Shown in pieces: positions 26,501-35,094 of a stretch of 64,000 bases of DNA. The DNA is taken from positions 1 to 64,000 of IMG/VR virus record IMGVR_UViG_3300009514_000019. One strand, given 5' to 3'. Source of the stretch: a virus. Below the pieces are notes generated by a model. It made no database searches. It worked only from the letters and a program-made list of their open reading frames with translations, and was not told the DNA's origin. The position numbers were made by a program, and so were the translations under genes. How positions within the stretch are numbered: position 1 is the stretch's first letter; each line of letters starts with the position of its first letter.

Positions 26501-29500
26501 GTAATCTTACAAATCCTTCCCTATATGTACCTGGAATACTACCTGGAGTAGTATATGATTCAAAGTGAGTAGGTTTTCCTAATGATCCTGAAATTGCGTA
26601 TTGTTTAGCTTCTTCCAAATTATTGAAACTAGCATTACCTTTTCCTGGTGAAACAACATTAAATGACTCCTCATTGACTTTAATGATCCTAAACCCACCT
26701 CCTTCAGAAATAGAGTGCCCTTCCCATGTCCTGTAATCTGGGTTAAACTTACGAACTGTTTCCTCAGTGCTAAATTTTCCAGTAACGGGATTGGAAAACC
26801 CCTCAGACCAAGTCAAATCAGTAAGTGCTTTTGCAGGTTTGCCAAGTTCTTCATATGTTGGCAACACTGATTTATTGAGTGTATGTTCAAGCAACTCTTT
26901 CTTGGTGACATTTTCCTTGCCGGCCAAGAATTGTTCAATACCAATGGCCTCAATTTCAGCTTTACTAGCACCTTTGCTAATCAAATCACGTACTCGTGCT
27001 ATTCCATTTGGACCCTTGAAATTATCCTGCTTCAAATCAGCAATAGTTTTTGCAAGTTGGCTATAATATCCAGCCTCATTTGGAGTAATTGCTTTTAGTG
27101 CAAGTGCTTCCACAATTTTCTTTTCAGCAGCCTGCCGAGCTATGGTGGCATTGATGCGTTCCATAGCTGTTGGTGCAAGTGCTTGCACTGGGAATCCATG
27201 TACATCGGCTAATGTAGGCAGTAATGCACGTTCAAGTCCTGTTGTACCCCTTGCAGTGTTAGCTAAGTCACCTAAATGTTGTATACCTGATAAACCCTTG
27301 CCTGCTCGCCCCACTCGCATGAAAGTTGCAGGCAGCCCTCCCGCAGCATTCAAAGGATCAATAAGTGCCTCAGTGATAAAACCAGATTTACCTTTTCCTG
27401 GCAGATCATCAACTTTTGGGGTGTATCCGTGAAATTGTCCATAATGATCTTGAAATCCAACACTATGTAAAGATTGCCTAACTTTATCATCAACATTACC
27501 AAACAACTGTGTATTTACTTCACTGCCGGTAGCTCCTTCATCCTTTCCTACAATACCAGCACCCATGTCCTTACCAGCAATCCAATTACGAACAAACTGT
27601 GCAGGGGTACTCAAAATGTGCATCAACGTATCCGTAGCATGTTTTCCAGCAGGTGCTGCACGCATCTCCTTGCTAGTGTTGGCATCCACAAATTGTGACC
27701 ATGCCTCCATATCCTGCTTACGTTTCCTATCTTGCTCCGCTGTAAGTATACGTTCGCCAGAGTTAGCACGAATGAGCACCTTATCACCACTTGTGCTATT
27801 ACCTGGAACTACTCCACCTTTTTCAAAGGCTGGCAATCCCCCCACCCCTGGTGGAGCAAGTGCCATTGCTTTCAATGCTTTTTCTTTATCATCCGGTGCA
27901 AGTGCTTGCACTTGTTTTCCACCCAAACGGGCATTGATAATATGTAATACACCTATTGTTTCATCAAACTTATTTGTCAGCACATTAACAACTGTGCCAA
28001 AACCTCCAATAAGTGTGCTTCCAATCACTTCTTGACCAATATCCTTATGCACACCGGCAATACCTGCATCAGTACTTGCTTTACCTGCAAATGCTGTGAA
28101 GATACTAGCACGTTGCTGTGCTTTTACAGCACCCATTTGCAAACCCTGGTTATCTGGATTTGCGTCAGCCCTTTGCATCGCTAAAACAGCTTTGCGTTGT
28201 TCTGCTGCGGCTGCGTTTGCCCATATGAACGCCCTACGTTCTTGATTCATACGAATCATATACATTACATTATACAACGCAATTAAATCTTGCACTGACT
28301 TAACTTGTTTAGCCAATGCTTGTGCTGCTTCCTCATGTACTTTCAATAATGGATTAGCTGCTTCTTTCAGCTTACCAAGTGACTCTTTCATCTTCTTTTC
28401 TTTGTCATCCTTCTCCGCCATTAGGTTTTTAGCATCCCTTGCTTCTTGTGCAGCTTTAATAGCACCTGCTTTGTACCTACCATTGGCATCGTTGTGAACA
28501 TTGAAAATCTTGTTAGCTTGTTCAACTTCTTCCTCATATGCTTTTTGATTACTCAACTTAGCTGCTAGTAGGTCATCACCTCGTGCTTTTGCGGCACGAA
28601 CTTGCTGATCCCGTAAGAATTCATCACGGGCTTTTATTTCAACTTGATATGCTTCTTGTAACCTTAGTGCAAGTTCCTTATGTACTTTGACATCCTTCTC
28701 CGTCCACTTAACTTTGTCTTTTGCCAAGTCCGATAGCTTTTGTTCAATTAGCTTAATAGCTTCTTTGACAGCTTCTATATTCTTTAGTTTGTTTTCATAT
28801 AGTTCTGCTGTTTTCACATCAAACAGCCTTAAGTTATTATCCTTGTTAGCTCCAGCAACTTGCCCTTGTTCCACTTCTTTTCGCAGCTTTTCCCTCTCAT
28901 CCTGAAATTTTTCTAATTCCAGCATATCTATAACTAGCTGCTTTTGCTTATTTCCTAACGTGACTTCAGCACCTTCGATATTTGCATCGGCTTTAGTTAC
29001 CAACCCTGAGTAATACTCCGCCCATGTTTCAGTCAGTTTCTCAACCGCATGTTTCTCTTTCTCCAGCCCGGTTAACCTCTTTTCAATAATCCGATAATAC
29101 TCATCCTCAGCTTGTTTAACATAATCTTTACGATCTTCTGCTTGCTTTTTCAATTCATCATTCAATTTGATTTGCTCTTTGAGCTTGTTTATCCCAGTCC
29201 TATCTTGGTCAATAGTGTTTAGTTCAACACCTTCATTTTTCAACTTTTGGATGATTTTAAGGTTTTCATCCAGCCGTTCTTTTTCTTGCGTAAGTTGCTG
29301 AAGTGTGAATGCCTTTGTATCCTCTTCTTTACTTCCTGGCTGTGCTGATGTATCTTTATCAACTTTGTTGTAGAAAGCAAGCAAGGTTTTTTGGGCACTG
29401 CGAATGTTATCTTCAATTTCCTCAAAAGTTTGTCCGAATTGCTCCTTGAGTTTCAACAATCGTTCACGATCTAAGGCACCCATACTTTCTGGGTTTTCAT

Positions 29501-32500
29501 TAGACCTCTTTATTAGTCCAACCATTGTTACAAGGTCACTAGCAATTCCCATTTGGAATTGAATAGCTTTTTGTGAGTTATTGAGGAATGCTCCAAATGC
29601 TTGTCCAGTTCCTTTTAATGTTTTTTCAACTTTGCCAAGTGTTCCATCTACACCGTGAATAGATTTTCGGAACTTTTCCATCTCCGCTACAGCTTTATCA
29701 AGGCTAAGCGTAGTAACCAATGTATACAGCCCGATGAACCCTAACAACACCTTTTCAATTATCCAAGAAACTGATTTCAACACCACTACTAATATCAATA
29801 AAGCAGCGACTACAGCACCTATTCCAGCAGTCCCCACAAGGTCTACTAATGCCAATCCTAATTTATATATAAAACCCAATAACCAAACAAAAATAGGGTT
29901 ATAGAAAGTAGCCACAAACTCCGCGTAAGCATCCAAAACTGCCCGCCAAGCTGCTTCTAAGAAAAAAAGTGCTTGTGTTATGAGTGGTACAGAAGTTTTT
30001 TGTTCCTCAGTAGTCCCCATTGCGTTATTAGGATTACTAGCATCTTTAGGAGCTTCCCGCATGTGCTTAGTAGCACGTTGTTTATTCAACTCTTTCATTG
30101 CTTCTGTAGCATCTTTAATAACTTGCACATATACTTGCATTACCTTAACACCACTGCCAATACTGTCCTCCATACCTTCAATTGGTTTCCATGCTTTCAC
30201 AAATCCATACACAGCGATAGCAGCAAGTGTGATTGCAGCAGCCAGCCAACCAACTATGCCTAAAGCGTGTCGCAGCAATACACCTACTTCTGTTAAACCC
30301 CTTGCAACACTTCCCCATAAAGTAGGATTGATTGCACCTACTTGAGCATTTAACACTGTGGAAGATGTTATAAGTGTGGCATTTGACGCGGCTGCTTGCC
30401 TTGCATAATTCCGTAATGCTTGTCCAGCCAAACCTTGTGCCACACCCATTTGAAGCAAGGCACGAGTATTTAGTGTGGCTGCACCTGCTGCGTGTGTTAA
30501 TTGTGCAGAGGCTGCTTGAGCACTTAATGCGAGGCTACTCCACTGAGTTATTGAACCACCTACAACTGCAAGCATAGTGCCTAACGCAGCAGAAACTGTG
30601 CCAAACACAACTAGTATGGCAGATAACGCAGTTGTTAAATAGATTACTGATCTAGCTGTGTCCGTGAATACGGGGTTTTTCAGTAACTCAAGTATTTGAT
30701 CCAAAAATCCTACTAATGTGACAACAACTCGCCTGATATCCTCTTCAACCTTCTTAAATACTTGAATTTTGATTGATTCAACACGAGACTTGAATTCAAC
30801 CAAAGCACCACTGAGGTTTTGCCAACGCAGTGAGGCTTGTCGTAGTCCCTCACCAAAACTATTGTTAATAGCATCGGAAATCTCATTTATTTTACTGACA
30901 GGGGCATTCATCAATGCCAACATTGCCCTGCCAGCACGTTCCCCAAACTGATCCAAAACATCTGCCGCAGATACACCAACTAATTTGAATTCTTTGATGA
31001 TGTCAATAACACTAACAATTTGAGGGTTAACAGCTTCAAAGCTAGAACCATACCGTTCCATCAACTTACTAGTTTTATCAACGTCCCGCACTAGTCCTGA
31101 CAGGATTTGAGCAAGGCCAGTGCCGGCACGGCTGGCCTTAATACCACTGTTAGAAAGTATGGATAAAGCAGCAGCCGTGTCTTCAATAGTTTGGCCCATT
31201 GAAGCTGCAACAGGTGCAGCGAAGCTAAAAGCATTTGCCAACTGGAGGAGTGTGGTGTTAGCGACAACTTCGCCCTTGGTGAGGATATCTACAACCCTAG
31301 TGACTTCAATACCACTAAGTTGAAAGGCATTCATAAAGTCAGCAGCAATTTCTGCTGACCTACCAAGTTCAACGAAACCAGCCATTGATAAGTTAAGGAC
31401 AGCAGGCAGTGCTGCCATAGTTTCCTTAGCGGACAAACCAGCTTGCCCAAGAAAACGAGCACCTTCCGCTACTTCAACCGCTGTGAATTTAGTAGTGGCA
31501 GCTAATTTCAGGACTGTTGTTTCAAGGCTCTTAAATAACTGGTTTGCTTCATTAGTACCAGTATTCATATTACTAATAACAGACCTAGCAGTATCCATTG
31601 ATTGCTGATAGGCCGCACCAGTGGTTATGATGTTCTTACCAAGTAGTAAGAAACCTACTCCGATTGCAGTGGCAGCTACACCGAGCCTTTGAAGTTGCCC
31701 TCCAATTTGTGAAAGCAAACTACCTGTAGTAATCAAAGACTGTAAGTTGGCCCTAATTAGTGCTTGTGAGTTTTCCCATGTTGCACGATTTGCTTTATCT
31801 AATGCATTTGTAGCATCTGTATTAGCTTTTTTCTCATTAGTAATTTGCTGAATTAATTGACCCTCACGAGCCATCATTTCTTGCAGTGCCCTGTGAACTG
31901 AGGGGTCTCCTGCCAATGTCTGCTGCTGTGTCCTCATAGCATTCATACGGACCATTACTGCGGCTTCCTCAGCACGTAGATTGGCCATATGCTGTGCTGC
32001 CGTCATGCCAGTAGGACGTGGTGCAGCAGCACCTAATCGTATTTGATCCTGTAATCGTCGTAATTCCCTACCAGCATTTATAATATCCTGTTGCAAACTT
32101 CCAAAAGTCCGAACATTCTGCATGTCCGTGAGTCGTGCTCGAAAATTTGTTAACTGTGTAGTCGCTGTAGCAATCTGTGTACTCAGTGTCCACTGTTCTG
32201 CTGAACCGGCAGGTGTCCTGCTCATCAATGAGCGAGCTTGTGCAACCTGCCTTGTTAACTGCCGTATCTGTACCTCAGTTTCACGAATACTGTTCCTAAC
32301 AGCAGCAAATACTGTATTATTAATATCACCAGTATGCATTGCCCTGCGAAATTCTTGAAGCCTGTGCTGGGCAGCTTGTATACGATTATTGAGTTGTGTA
32401 TCAATACCTTGAGACAGTAATTTAACCTGTTGAGTAACGCCATTAAAGGCAGTTTGAACTTGATTCAAACCACCAATAAAGCCATCAACTCTGGCAACAA

Positions 32501-32537
32501 ATTCGAGCAAATAAGTACCGAATATGATACACCTCAA
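23505..32537 (-). CDS. Tape measure protein
   Basis: 3,010 residues. After an N-terminal coiled coil (about 60-260) comes a TP901-type tape-measure core (about 290-540, with AAYQQSMDTARSV, TKFTAVEVAEGARFLG and NSGIKASRAGTGLAQIL). Hydrophobic membrane-like segments follow near 620-830 and 880-960, then long coiled coils. Two GG-V-x-G motifs (FEKGGVVPGNSTSG near 1576, YDTGGVVHGDSSG near 2475) bracket a roughly 900-residue alpha/beta insert resembling phage polyvalent-protein modules. It sets tail length and enters the host at injection. The start is uncertain: the frame opens shortly before TTG 32537, with only a weak GAG ribosome site and no ATG. Four palindromes lie in frame. Confidence 0.9.
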   Translation of the reverse strand: MRCIIFGTYLLEFVARVDGFIGGLNQVQTAFNGVTQQVKLLSQGIDTQLNNRIQAAQHRLQEFRRAMHTGDINNTVFAAVRNSIRETEVQIRQLTRQVAQARSLMSRTPAGSAEQWTLSTQIATATTQLTNFRARLTDMQNVRTFGSLQQDIINAGRELRRLQDQIRLGAAAPRPTGMTAAQHMANLRAEEAAVMVRMNAMRTQQQTLAGDPSVHRALQEMMAREGQLIQQITNEKKANTDATNALDKANRATWENSQALIRANLQSLITTGSLLSQIGGQLQRLGVAATAIGVGFLLLGKNIITTGAAYQQSMDTARSVISNMNTGTNEANQLFKSLETTVLKLAATTKFTAVEVAEGARFLGQAGLSAKETMAALPAVLNLSMAGFVELGRSAEIAADFMNAFQLSGIEVTRVVDILTKGEVVANTTLLQLANAFSFAAPVAASMGQTIEDTAAALSILSNSGIKASRAGTGLAQILSGLVRDVDKTSKLMERYGSSFEAVNPQIVSVIDIIKEFKLVGVSAADVLDQFGERAGRAMLALMNAPVSKINEISDAINNSFGEGLRQASLRWQNLSGALVEFKSRVESIKIQVFKKVEEDIRRVVVTLVGFLDQILELLKNPVFTDTARSVIYLTTALSAILVVFGTVSAALGTMLAVVGGSITQWSSLALSAQAASAQLTHAAGAATLNTRALLQMGVAQGLAGQALRNYARQAAASNATLITSSTVLNAQVGAINPTLWGSVARGLTEVGVLLRHALGIVGWLAAAITLAAIAVYGFVKAWKPIEGMEDSIGSGVKVMQVYVQVIKDATEAMKELNKQRATKHMREAPKDASNPNNAMGTTEEQKTSVPLITQALFFLEAAWRAVLDAYAEFVATFYNPIFVWLLGFIYKLGLALVDLVGTAGIGAVVAALLILVVVLKSVSWIIEKVLLGFIGLYTLVTTLSLDKAVAEMEKFRKSIHGVDGTLGKVEKTLKGTGQAFGAFLNNSQKAIQFQMGIASDLVTMVGLIKRSNENPESMGALDRERLLKLKEQFGQTFEEIEDNIRSAQKTLLAFYNKVDKDTSAQPGSKEEDTKAFTLQQLTQEKERLDENLKIIQKLKNEGVELNTIDQDRTGINKLKEQIKLNDELKKQAEDRKDYVKQAEDEYYRIIEKRLTGLEKEKHAVEKLTETWAEYYSGLVTKADANIEGAEVTLGNKQKQLVIDMLELEKFQDEREKLRKEVEQGQVAGANKDNNLRLFDVKTAELYENKLKNIEAVKEAIKLIEQKLSDLAKDKVKWTEKDVKVHKELALRLQEAYQVEIKARDEFLRDQQVRAAKARGDDLLAAKLSNQKAYEEEVEQANKIFNVHNDANGRYKAGAIKAAQEARDAKNLMAEKDDKEKKMKESLGKLKEAANPLLKVHEEAAQALAKQVKSVQDLIALYNVMYMIRMNQERRAFIWANAAAAEQRKAVLAMQRADANPDNQGLQMGAVKAQQRASIFTAFAGKASTDAGIAGVHKDIGQEVIGSTLIGGFGTVVNVLTNKFDETIGVLHIINARLGGKQVQALAPDDKEKALKAMALAPPGVGGLPAFEKGGVVPGNSTSGDKVLIRANSGERILTAEQDRKRKQDMEAWSQFVDANTSKEMRAAPAGKHATDTLMHILSTPAQFVRNWIAGKDMGAGIVGKDEGATGSEVNTQLFGNVDDKVRQSLHSVGFQDHYGQFHGYTPKVDDLPGKGKSGFITEALIDPLNAAGGLPATFMRVGRAGKGLSGIQHLGDLANTARGTTGLERALLPTLADVHGFPVQALAPTAMERINATIARQAAEKKIVEALALKAITPNEAGYYSQLAKTIADLKQDNFKGPNGIARVRDLISKGASKAEIEAIGIEQFLAGKENVTKKELLEHTLNKSVLPTYEELGKPAKALTDLTWSEGFSNPVTGKFSTEETVRKFNPDYRTWEGHSISEGGGFRIIKVNEESFNVVSPGKGNASFNNLEEAKQYAISGSLGKPTHFESYTTPGSIPGTYREGFVRLPKTQLPGKFEVFDTVSGKNLGWVNSKEEAEVLANQLKAKYPAVDFDTAENVLKGGQYTWKDQHSAFSDIENPITEMRTSKFDMGKQGTSLHLHEGQIAPTPEDALLMPQHVQGKEYDLMVKQFLKKAAEEGVLKATWSTGQEIFERWGSQFAKWEQQTPAMQRKANRAPIKQKVKDLRENYEYLDKLVKERADERFIKNQAHTVGMDSKEVAELFANRNKLANPGREAVREQIQLARDAQEKAAIPDNFMGPDFDKLHKVSAEVKTKAALDAFKNRPPVGEVAPSYLLDYKQQVGPGEAEGLIQGLIQHQMGRRVSSLEDVRDVIANAGDARLIDRDFAEKLWNKMQKNPSGVSMPRKEFFEKLYDEQIPNLMQKYAGKGSVGMEDVSMKYVITTVNNEGRQYGQVIKHTQEEADQYMRGLPTVTRNQTTVSREVIPGHGITLTPQLIDKVKKGFPAYDTGGVVHGDSSGVHIVAHPNEVILNKGQQDRLGQLVGRHPTQVFGDIGVPGFAGKTSSTTHFAGGGLVVGNNEYERKVVELLQKISECTCNDVANVPKVTVVVPQPIAIPEAAPVQVLAPPPFAPPGTMPPVTNKAAVPPGTVKRDKPPVKPKATPKTMGKGARLQKEYEDAQKVWQTEGDISNYDKMDKARERLEEYKNRPQAKKPELSDKAKASQAAVEKRKKDGQPGFLSPEAKEAWDRTQRKQYPENFHPDWKAHYDEEEIGRKLKLEEDEINRDNQSSRENETNSEVARVESQEAEFRKYSLDKSYDEFQNQQEEASKAARARESAKLAQKEVDLQEHKVHLLEIEVANAQEAATRFPGSIVSEAEQQQLEEKLIKAEDDLFRKQRESERASALVPRFVPTETPLNLVPKSESPVQSTVPQPSGLPAPQPLSDIEKAFQYLFEPLQFFKEAVQQLTINLPKFGGVSYENFASNVGRNLTPDISGATNPGSLSKTENTLVDNRTVTIDVKNEIDADRFQQMLQQSLVQTGFSALNV
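24770..24785. repeat. Dispersed palindrome, CA centre, inside tape measure
   Basis: GTGCAAGCACTTGCAC, encoding Val-Gln-Val-Leu-Ala-Pro in a proline-rich linker. Confidence 0.95.
27098..27113. repeat. Dispersed palindrome, one mismatch, inside tape measure
   Basis: GTGCAAGTGCTTCCAC, one base off, encoding Val-Glu-Ala-Leu-Ala; the next copy is only 75 bp away. Confidence 0.8.
27173..27188. repeat. Dispersed palindrome, TG centre, inside tape measure
   Basis: GTGCAAGTGCTTGCAC, encoding Val-Gln-Ala-Leu-Ala-Pro. Confidence 0.95.
27896..27911. repeat. Dispersed palindrome, TG centre, inside tape measure
   Basis: GTGCAAGTGCTTGCAC, encoding Val-Gln-Ala-Leu-Ala-Pro just before the first GG-V-x-G motif. 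Confidence 0.95.
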
Positions 32538-32560
32538 CTTATCTCAAGAAATACACCTAT

Positions 32561-32597
32561 GAAAAAAGTTCAGTAACAAAAGTGCTACTGAACTTCA
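32561..32597 (-). terminator. Rho-independent terminator or attenuator before tape measure
   Basis: Minus strand AAGTTCAGTA, 10-nt loop, TACTGAACTT is a perfect 10-bp stem followed by a T-run. It stands between the tape-measure chaperones and the tape measure, so partial read-through must feed the latter unless an unseen promoter does. Confidence 0.8.
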
Positions 32598-32602
32598 AAA
32601 AT

Positions 32603-32998
32603 TCAATCCTTTTTAATATACGAAAATCCTGATAAATCCATTGCTTCAAAAGCAACAGTGCTATCCTCCCGTACCGACTTAGTAGTATTTGCTATTTTAG
32701 GTTTTAACTGCTCAAAGAATTTCTCAACTTGCTGTTGATCACCACCTTGGGCTAAATTATATAACCTAAATAGCTTAATACTTTCCATATACTCACGCAA
32801 CTTGACGGCATTCAGGAGTTCTTTCAATGCTGTGTATGGCTGATCTAATATATACTCAATAGTCCAGTGATATATATTAGCTAATGTGTCTACTAACCTT
32901 CCAACGGGATCAATTGAACTCACTAATTCGGTGAGGTCGTTTGATTGTTCAACATTGTCGGAAGGACTTTGCGAAAAAGCTCCTTGAGTACCTCCCAA
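32603..32998 (-). CDS. Tape-measure chaperone, frameshift extension (GT-type)
   Basis: 131-residue open frame in the -1 frame of the gene at 32923. It opens directly after a TAA and its only early initiator is TTG 32998, so it is best read as the C-terminal extension of a -1 frameshift product of about 247 residues. In siphophages a tail assembly chaperone and its frameshifted form bind the tape measure and recruit tail tube protein. The sequence is helical and acidic, as usual for this family. Order (tail tube, chaperones, tape measure) is classical. Confidence 0.75.
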   Translation of the reverse strand: MGGTQGAFSQSPSDNVEQSNDLTELVSSIDPVGRLVDTLANIYHWTIEYILDQPYTALKELLNAVKLREYMESIKLFRLYNLAQGGDQQQVEKFFEQLKPKIANTTKSVREDSTVAFEAMDLSGFSYIKKD

Positions 32999-33345
32999 TT
33001 AATGGCTGTTCGCATTTTATCCAATAATTGAGCGGCCTCTCCTAATGAAATTCCATCAACTTCGTCAGTACCTTCAAAAAATTCAACTGACTTGCTAGTG
33101 CAAGCACTTGCACAACTACAAAATGTTTTGAATACTTCTGGATCGGCAAGCAATTCCGCCAAATTACCGATTGAATCGACACCTTCACCAGTGCCTAATG
33201 TCGTAAGTTTAAGTAACATTGATTTTGCATCACGCAGCATAATCAATGTTTTTTTCAAAGAAGGGTCTTTGACAATTACAACTTCATTCTTAATAGTAAT
33301 TTCATGCACTGGGGGAACAAAAACATCTGACATGGTAATCTCCAT
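32923..33345 (-). CDS. Tape-measure chaperone (G-type)
   Basis: 140 residues, predicted alpha/beta then helical, ending LFRKVLPTMLNNQTTSPN. Position between tail tube genes and the tape measure, and a 76-bp overlap with an ATG-less -1 frame, identify the G/GT chaperone pair. SD-like AAGGAG and GGAGG precede the slip region. The palindrome at 33098-33113 encodes ASACT within the protein. Confidence 0.75.
   Translation of the reverse strand: MEITMSDVFVPPVHEITIKNEVVIVKDPSLKKTLIMLRDAKSMLLKLTTLGTGEGVDSIGNLAELLADPEVFKTFCSCASACTSKSVEFFEGTDEVDGISLGEAAQLLDKMRTAINWEVLKELFRKVLPTMLNNQTTSPN
32973..32996 (-). promoter_or_regulatory. Probable programmed -1 frameshift site
   Basis: Coding strand GGGAGGT, 4 nt later AAGGAG, then CTTTTTC (32973-32979). 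The zero frame reads GAG CTT TTT CGC; a -1 slip on TTT continues as TCG CAA. The heptamer is not the canonical X XXY YYZ form, but internal SD-like sequences 0-11 nt upstream are known stimulators, as in dnaX. Confidence 0.6.
33098..33113. repeat. Dispersed palindrome, CA centre, inside chaperone gene
   Basis: GTGCAAGCACTTGCAC, encoding Ala-Ser-Ala-Cys-Thr. Confidence 0.95.
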
Positions 33346-33371
33346 TGTTAAATGTACATTAAATCTTTTAA

Positions 33372-33665
33372 TTAGTTTCTCTGGCTATGAATGAGGTCTT
33401 TAAGCCGTCCTTGAGCCGATGTGAATTCCTTTGGCTCCACTTGACAAGCACCATTATAATAGCTCATTACTAATGTATTAACCTCCTCCTTTGTTGCTGG
33501 TAAGAGGAACGTGAAATAGAGCACTGCTTTGCTATTTCCTTCTTGAATAGTATCATACTTTGAAAGTTGTGCTTTTTTGTCATCCTTCTTAAATGACCAC
33601 AAAAATGCTGCTAAATTAAAATCTTTAGTAGTAAACGAAGAAGGAATTTCCATATTGATGTCCAT
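33372..33665 (-). CDS. Small protein, DUF5659-like
   Basis: 97 residues. The N-terminal FTTKDFNLAAFLWSF resembles the DUF5659 pattern (F.T.D..LAAFL), and LYFTFLLPATKEEVNTLVMSYYNG continues it. DUF5659 proteins are common in phages and have unknown function. It stands between tail tube and chaperone genes. Confidence 0.6.
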   Translation of the reverse strand: MDINMEIPSSFTTKDFNLAAFLWSFKKDDKKAQLSKYDTIQEGNSKAVLYFTFLLPATKEEVNTLVMSYYNGACQVEPKEFTSAQGRLKDLIHSQRN

Positions 33666-33681
33666 TTTTAATCTCCTTTAA

Positions 33682-34044
33682 TTACACAATATCAAGGTAA
33701 GGTATGCCGCAAACAATAGTATCCTCTACATCAAGTCCATAAACTGATGTGAGTTCAATCTGCCCATACTTGCTACCATACACCCAGGTAAAATTGGGGA
33801 AGCCATCACCAGGGTAACGGGTGTCTTCACCAGTTACCGCTGCGTCGCCATTGTCATCCAAAGTAGCTCGGTTATCATCAAGAAACTGTTGGATAGCGTC
33901 TTTCAAAATAGCTTGAATCAACCGAATTTGTGTGACTCGATTCGCATCATCTTGCAATGTGAACCGAACAATAGTGCCGGAAGGATTACTGACTTCAACA
34001 TCGAAGTCACCAAATCCGCCAACATCTGTATAACTCTGTCCCAT
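33682..34044 (-). CDS. Unknown virion-region protein
   Basis: 120 residues, unrecognised. The first 35 are beta-rich and Gly/Ser-containing; residues 40-60 are a helix (LIQAILKDAIQQFLDD), and the rest is beta with several Gly. AAGGA ribosome site before ATG. It lies directly after the tail tube gene, so a tail accessory role is possible. Confidence 0.6.
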   Translation of the reverse strand: MGQSYTDVGGFGDFDVEVSNPSGTIVRFTLQDDANRVTQIRLIQAILKDAIQQFLDDNRATLDDNGDAAVTGEDTRYPGDGFPNFTWVYGSKYGQIELTSVYGLDVEDTIVCGIPYLDIV

Positions 34045-34094
34045 GTCATTTTCCTTTCAAAGGTAGTCAAAAATACCATATTAGCAAAGTGTGC

Positions 34095-34583
34095 TTAGGA
34101 ATCCACAACGGTTCCGAAGTTTCCTGAGGTATCTTTCAAAACCTCAAATTCCATCTCGAACATGACTTCCTGATCACGTTTCATTTCATACATACGTTCT
34201 GCATCCGTGATAACGCATGTCGGAAAGTTCCAGGTACGCACACCACAATCGGGACCGGACCCCACTAACTCAATTTCCACCTCGTCCGTGAAGCAAGCGT
34301 CGTTGTAGCCCAACACCAAGGTAGTATAAGGTGCAACAAGGTTACTCGTCGGTTGCATCATGGCAATACGCAACTGCTCCAAACTAACTTCCAATAGCGT
34401 AAACCTAACGAACATGGATTCCTGAGAACGGCCCTTTCGCACCGTTCCGTTTGCCTGATCGGCCACGACTGTTACGAATTCTGGCTTGTACCGAACGGTT
34501 TGGCCGTTCTTAGTATAACCAAGGTCAGCACCATTGATATAAACAACGGCTGCACCAATAATGATATTATCAGCATTAGGCAT
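34095..34583 (-). CDS. Major tail tube protein
   Basis: 162 residues. The start NIIIGAAVVYINGADLGYTKNG and the following VRYKPEFVTVVADQ, GTVRKGRSQESMFVRFTLLEVSLEQL follow the beta-hairpin and strand order of siphophage tail tube proteins. The protein polymerises as hexameric rings to form the tail tube. Genes on both sides (tail terminator-like upstream, chaperones downstream) fit the standard order. Confidence 0.75.
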   Translation of the reverse strand: MPNADNIIIGAAVVYINGADLGYTKNGQTVRYKPEFVTVVADQANGTVRKGRSQESMFVRFTLLEVSLEQLRIAMMQPTSNLVAPYTTLVLGYNDACFTDEVEIELVGSGPDCGVRTWNFPTCVITDAERMYEMKRDQEVMFEMEFEVLKDTSGNFGTVVDS

Positions 34584-34616
34584 TTCAAACTCTCTTTCTT
34601 GTAAACAATCTCACTA

Positions 34617-34632
34617 GTGCAAGTACTTGCAC
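34617..34632. repeat. Dispersed palindrome, TA centre, intergenic
   Basis: GTGCAAGTACTTGCAC, perfect. It supplies the G of the TAG stop of the tail terminator-like gene. Confidence 0.96.
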
Positions 34633-35093
34633 TATGAGCAGCCTTGAAAAGGATTCGCGATTATTTCAATAAGGTTCTCATCACAATATACATCTAAATC
34701 ATCGTCTTTTTTTGCCTTTATACGGCCTTTCCATAGTGCTGAATATATTTTTACATCTTCATTTGTAAAATCAAAATAGCTATTATTGTCCTCATTCATT
34801 TTGTGAAATAGTACTTCAACCCTGTCACTTATTTGAATAGCTGTTATGTCCTTACCTGCAAAAGCTATGATTGAAACTAAATACCTTTTAATAAAAGTGT
34901 GATCTTTCACTAAAGGGGTGCTAGGATATTCACATACACCAAGGAAAGGTGTTGTCCCTAATTTTGGTGGCCTGCCCCGAAGTATTCGAGGATTAGGTGT
35001 AGTGTGCCCTGTTAACGCCACTAATGAACCTGCACCCACATCAGCTTGTAATGCTGTGACCAGTGCTTCAAGGAATGTGGCATCACCTGGCAT
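34632..35093 (-). CDS. Tail terminator-like protein
   Basis: 153 residues. FLEALVTALQADVGAG starts it, and later KRYLVSIIAFAGKDITAIQISDRVEVLFHKM matches the strand-helix core of tail-terminator/tail-completion proteins (gpU-like). Such proteins cap the tube and join it to the head. Placed between the HK97-gp10-like gene and the tail tube, as expected. The family is assigned mostly from position and topology. Confidence 0.6.
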   Translation of the reverse strand: MPGDATFLEALVTALQADVGAGSLVALTGHTTPNPRILRGRPPKLGTTPFLGVCEYPSTPLVKDHTFIKRYLVSIIAFAGKDITAIQISDRVEVLFHKMNEDNNSYFDFTNEDVKIYSALWKGRIKAKKDDDLDVYCDENLIEIIANPFQGCS

Positions 35094-35094
35094 A

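Noticed and set aside
34045-34094. A promoter before the gene at 33682
   Set aside because: TTGTGG and TAATAT are 19 bp apart and weak, and the region is better read as the end of the tail tube gene plus a ribosome site.
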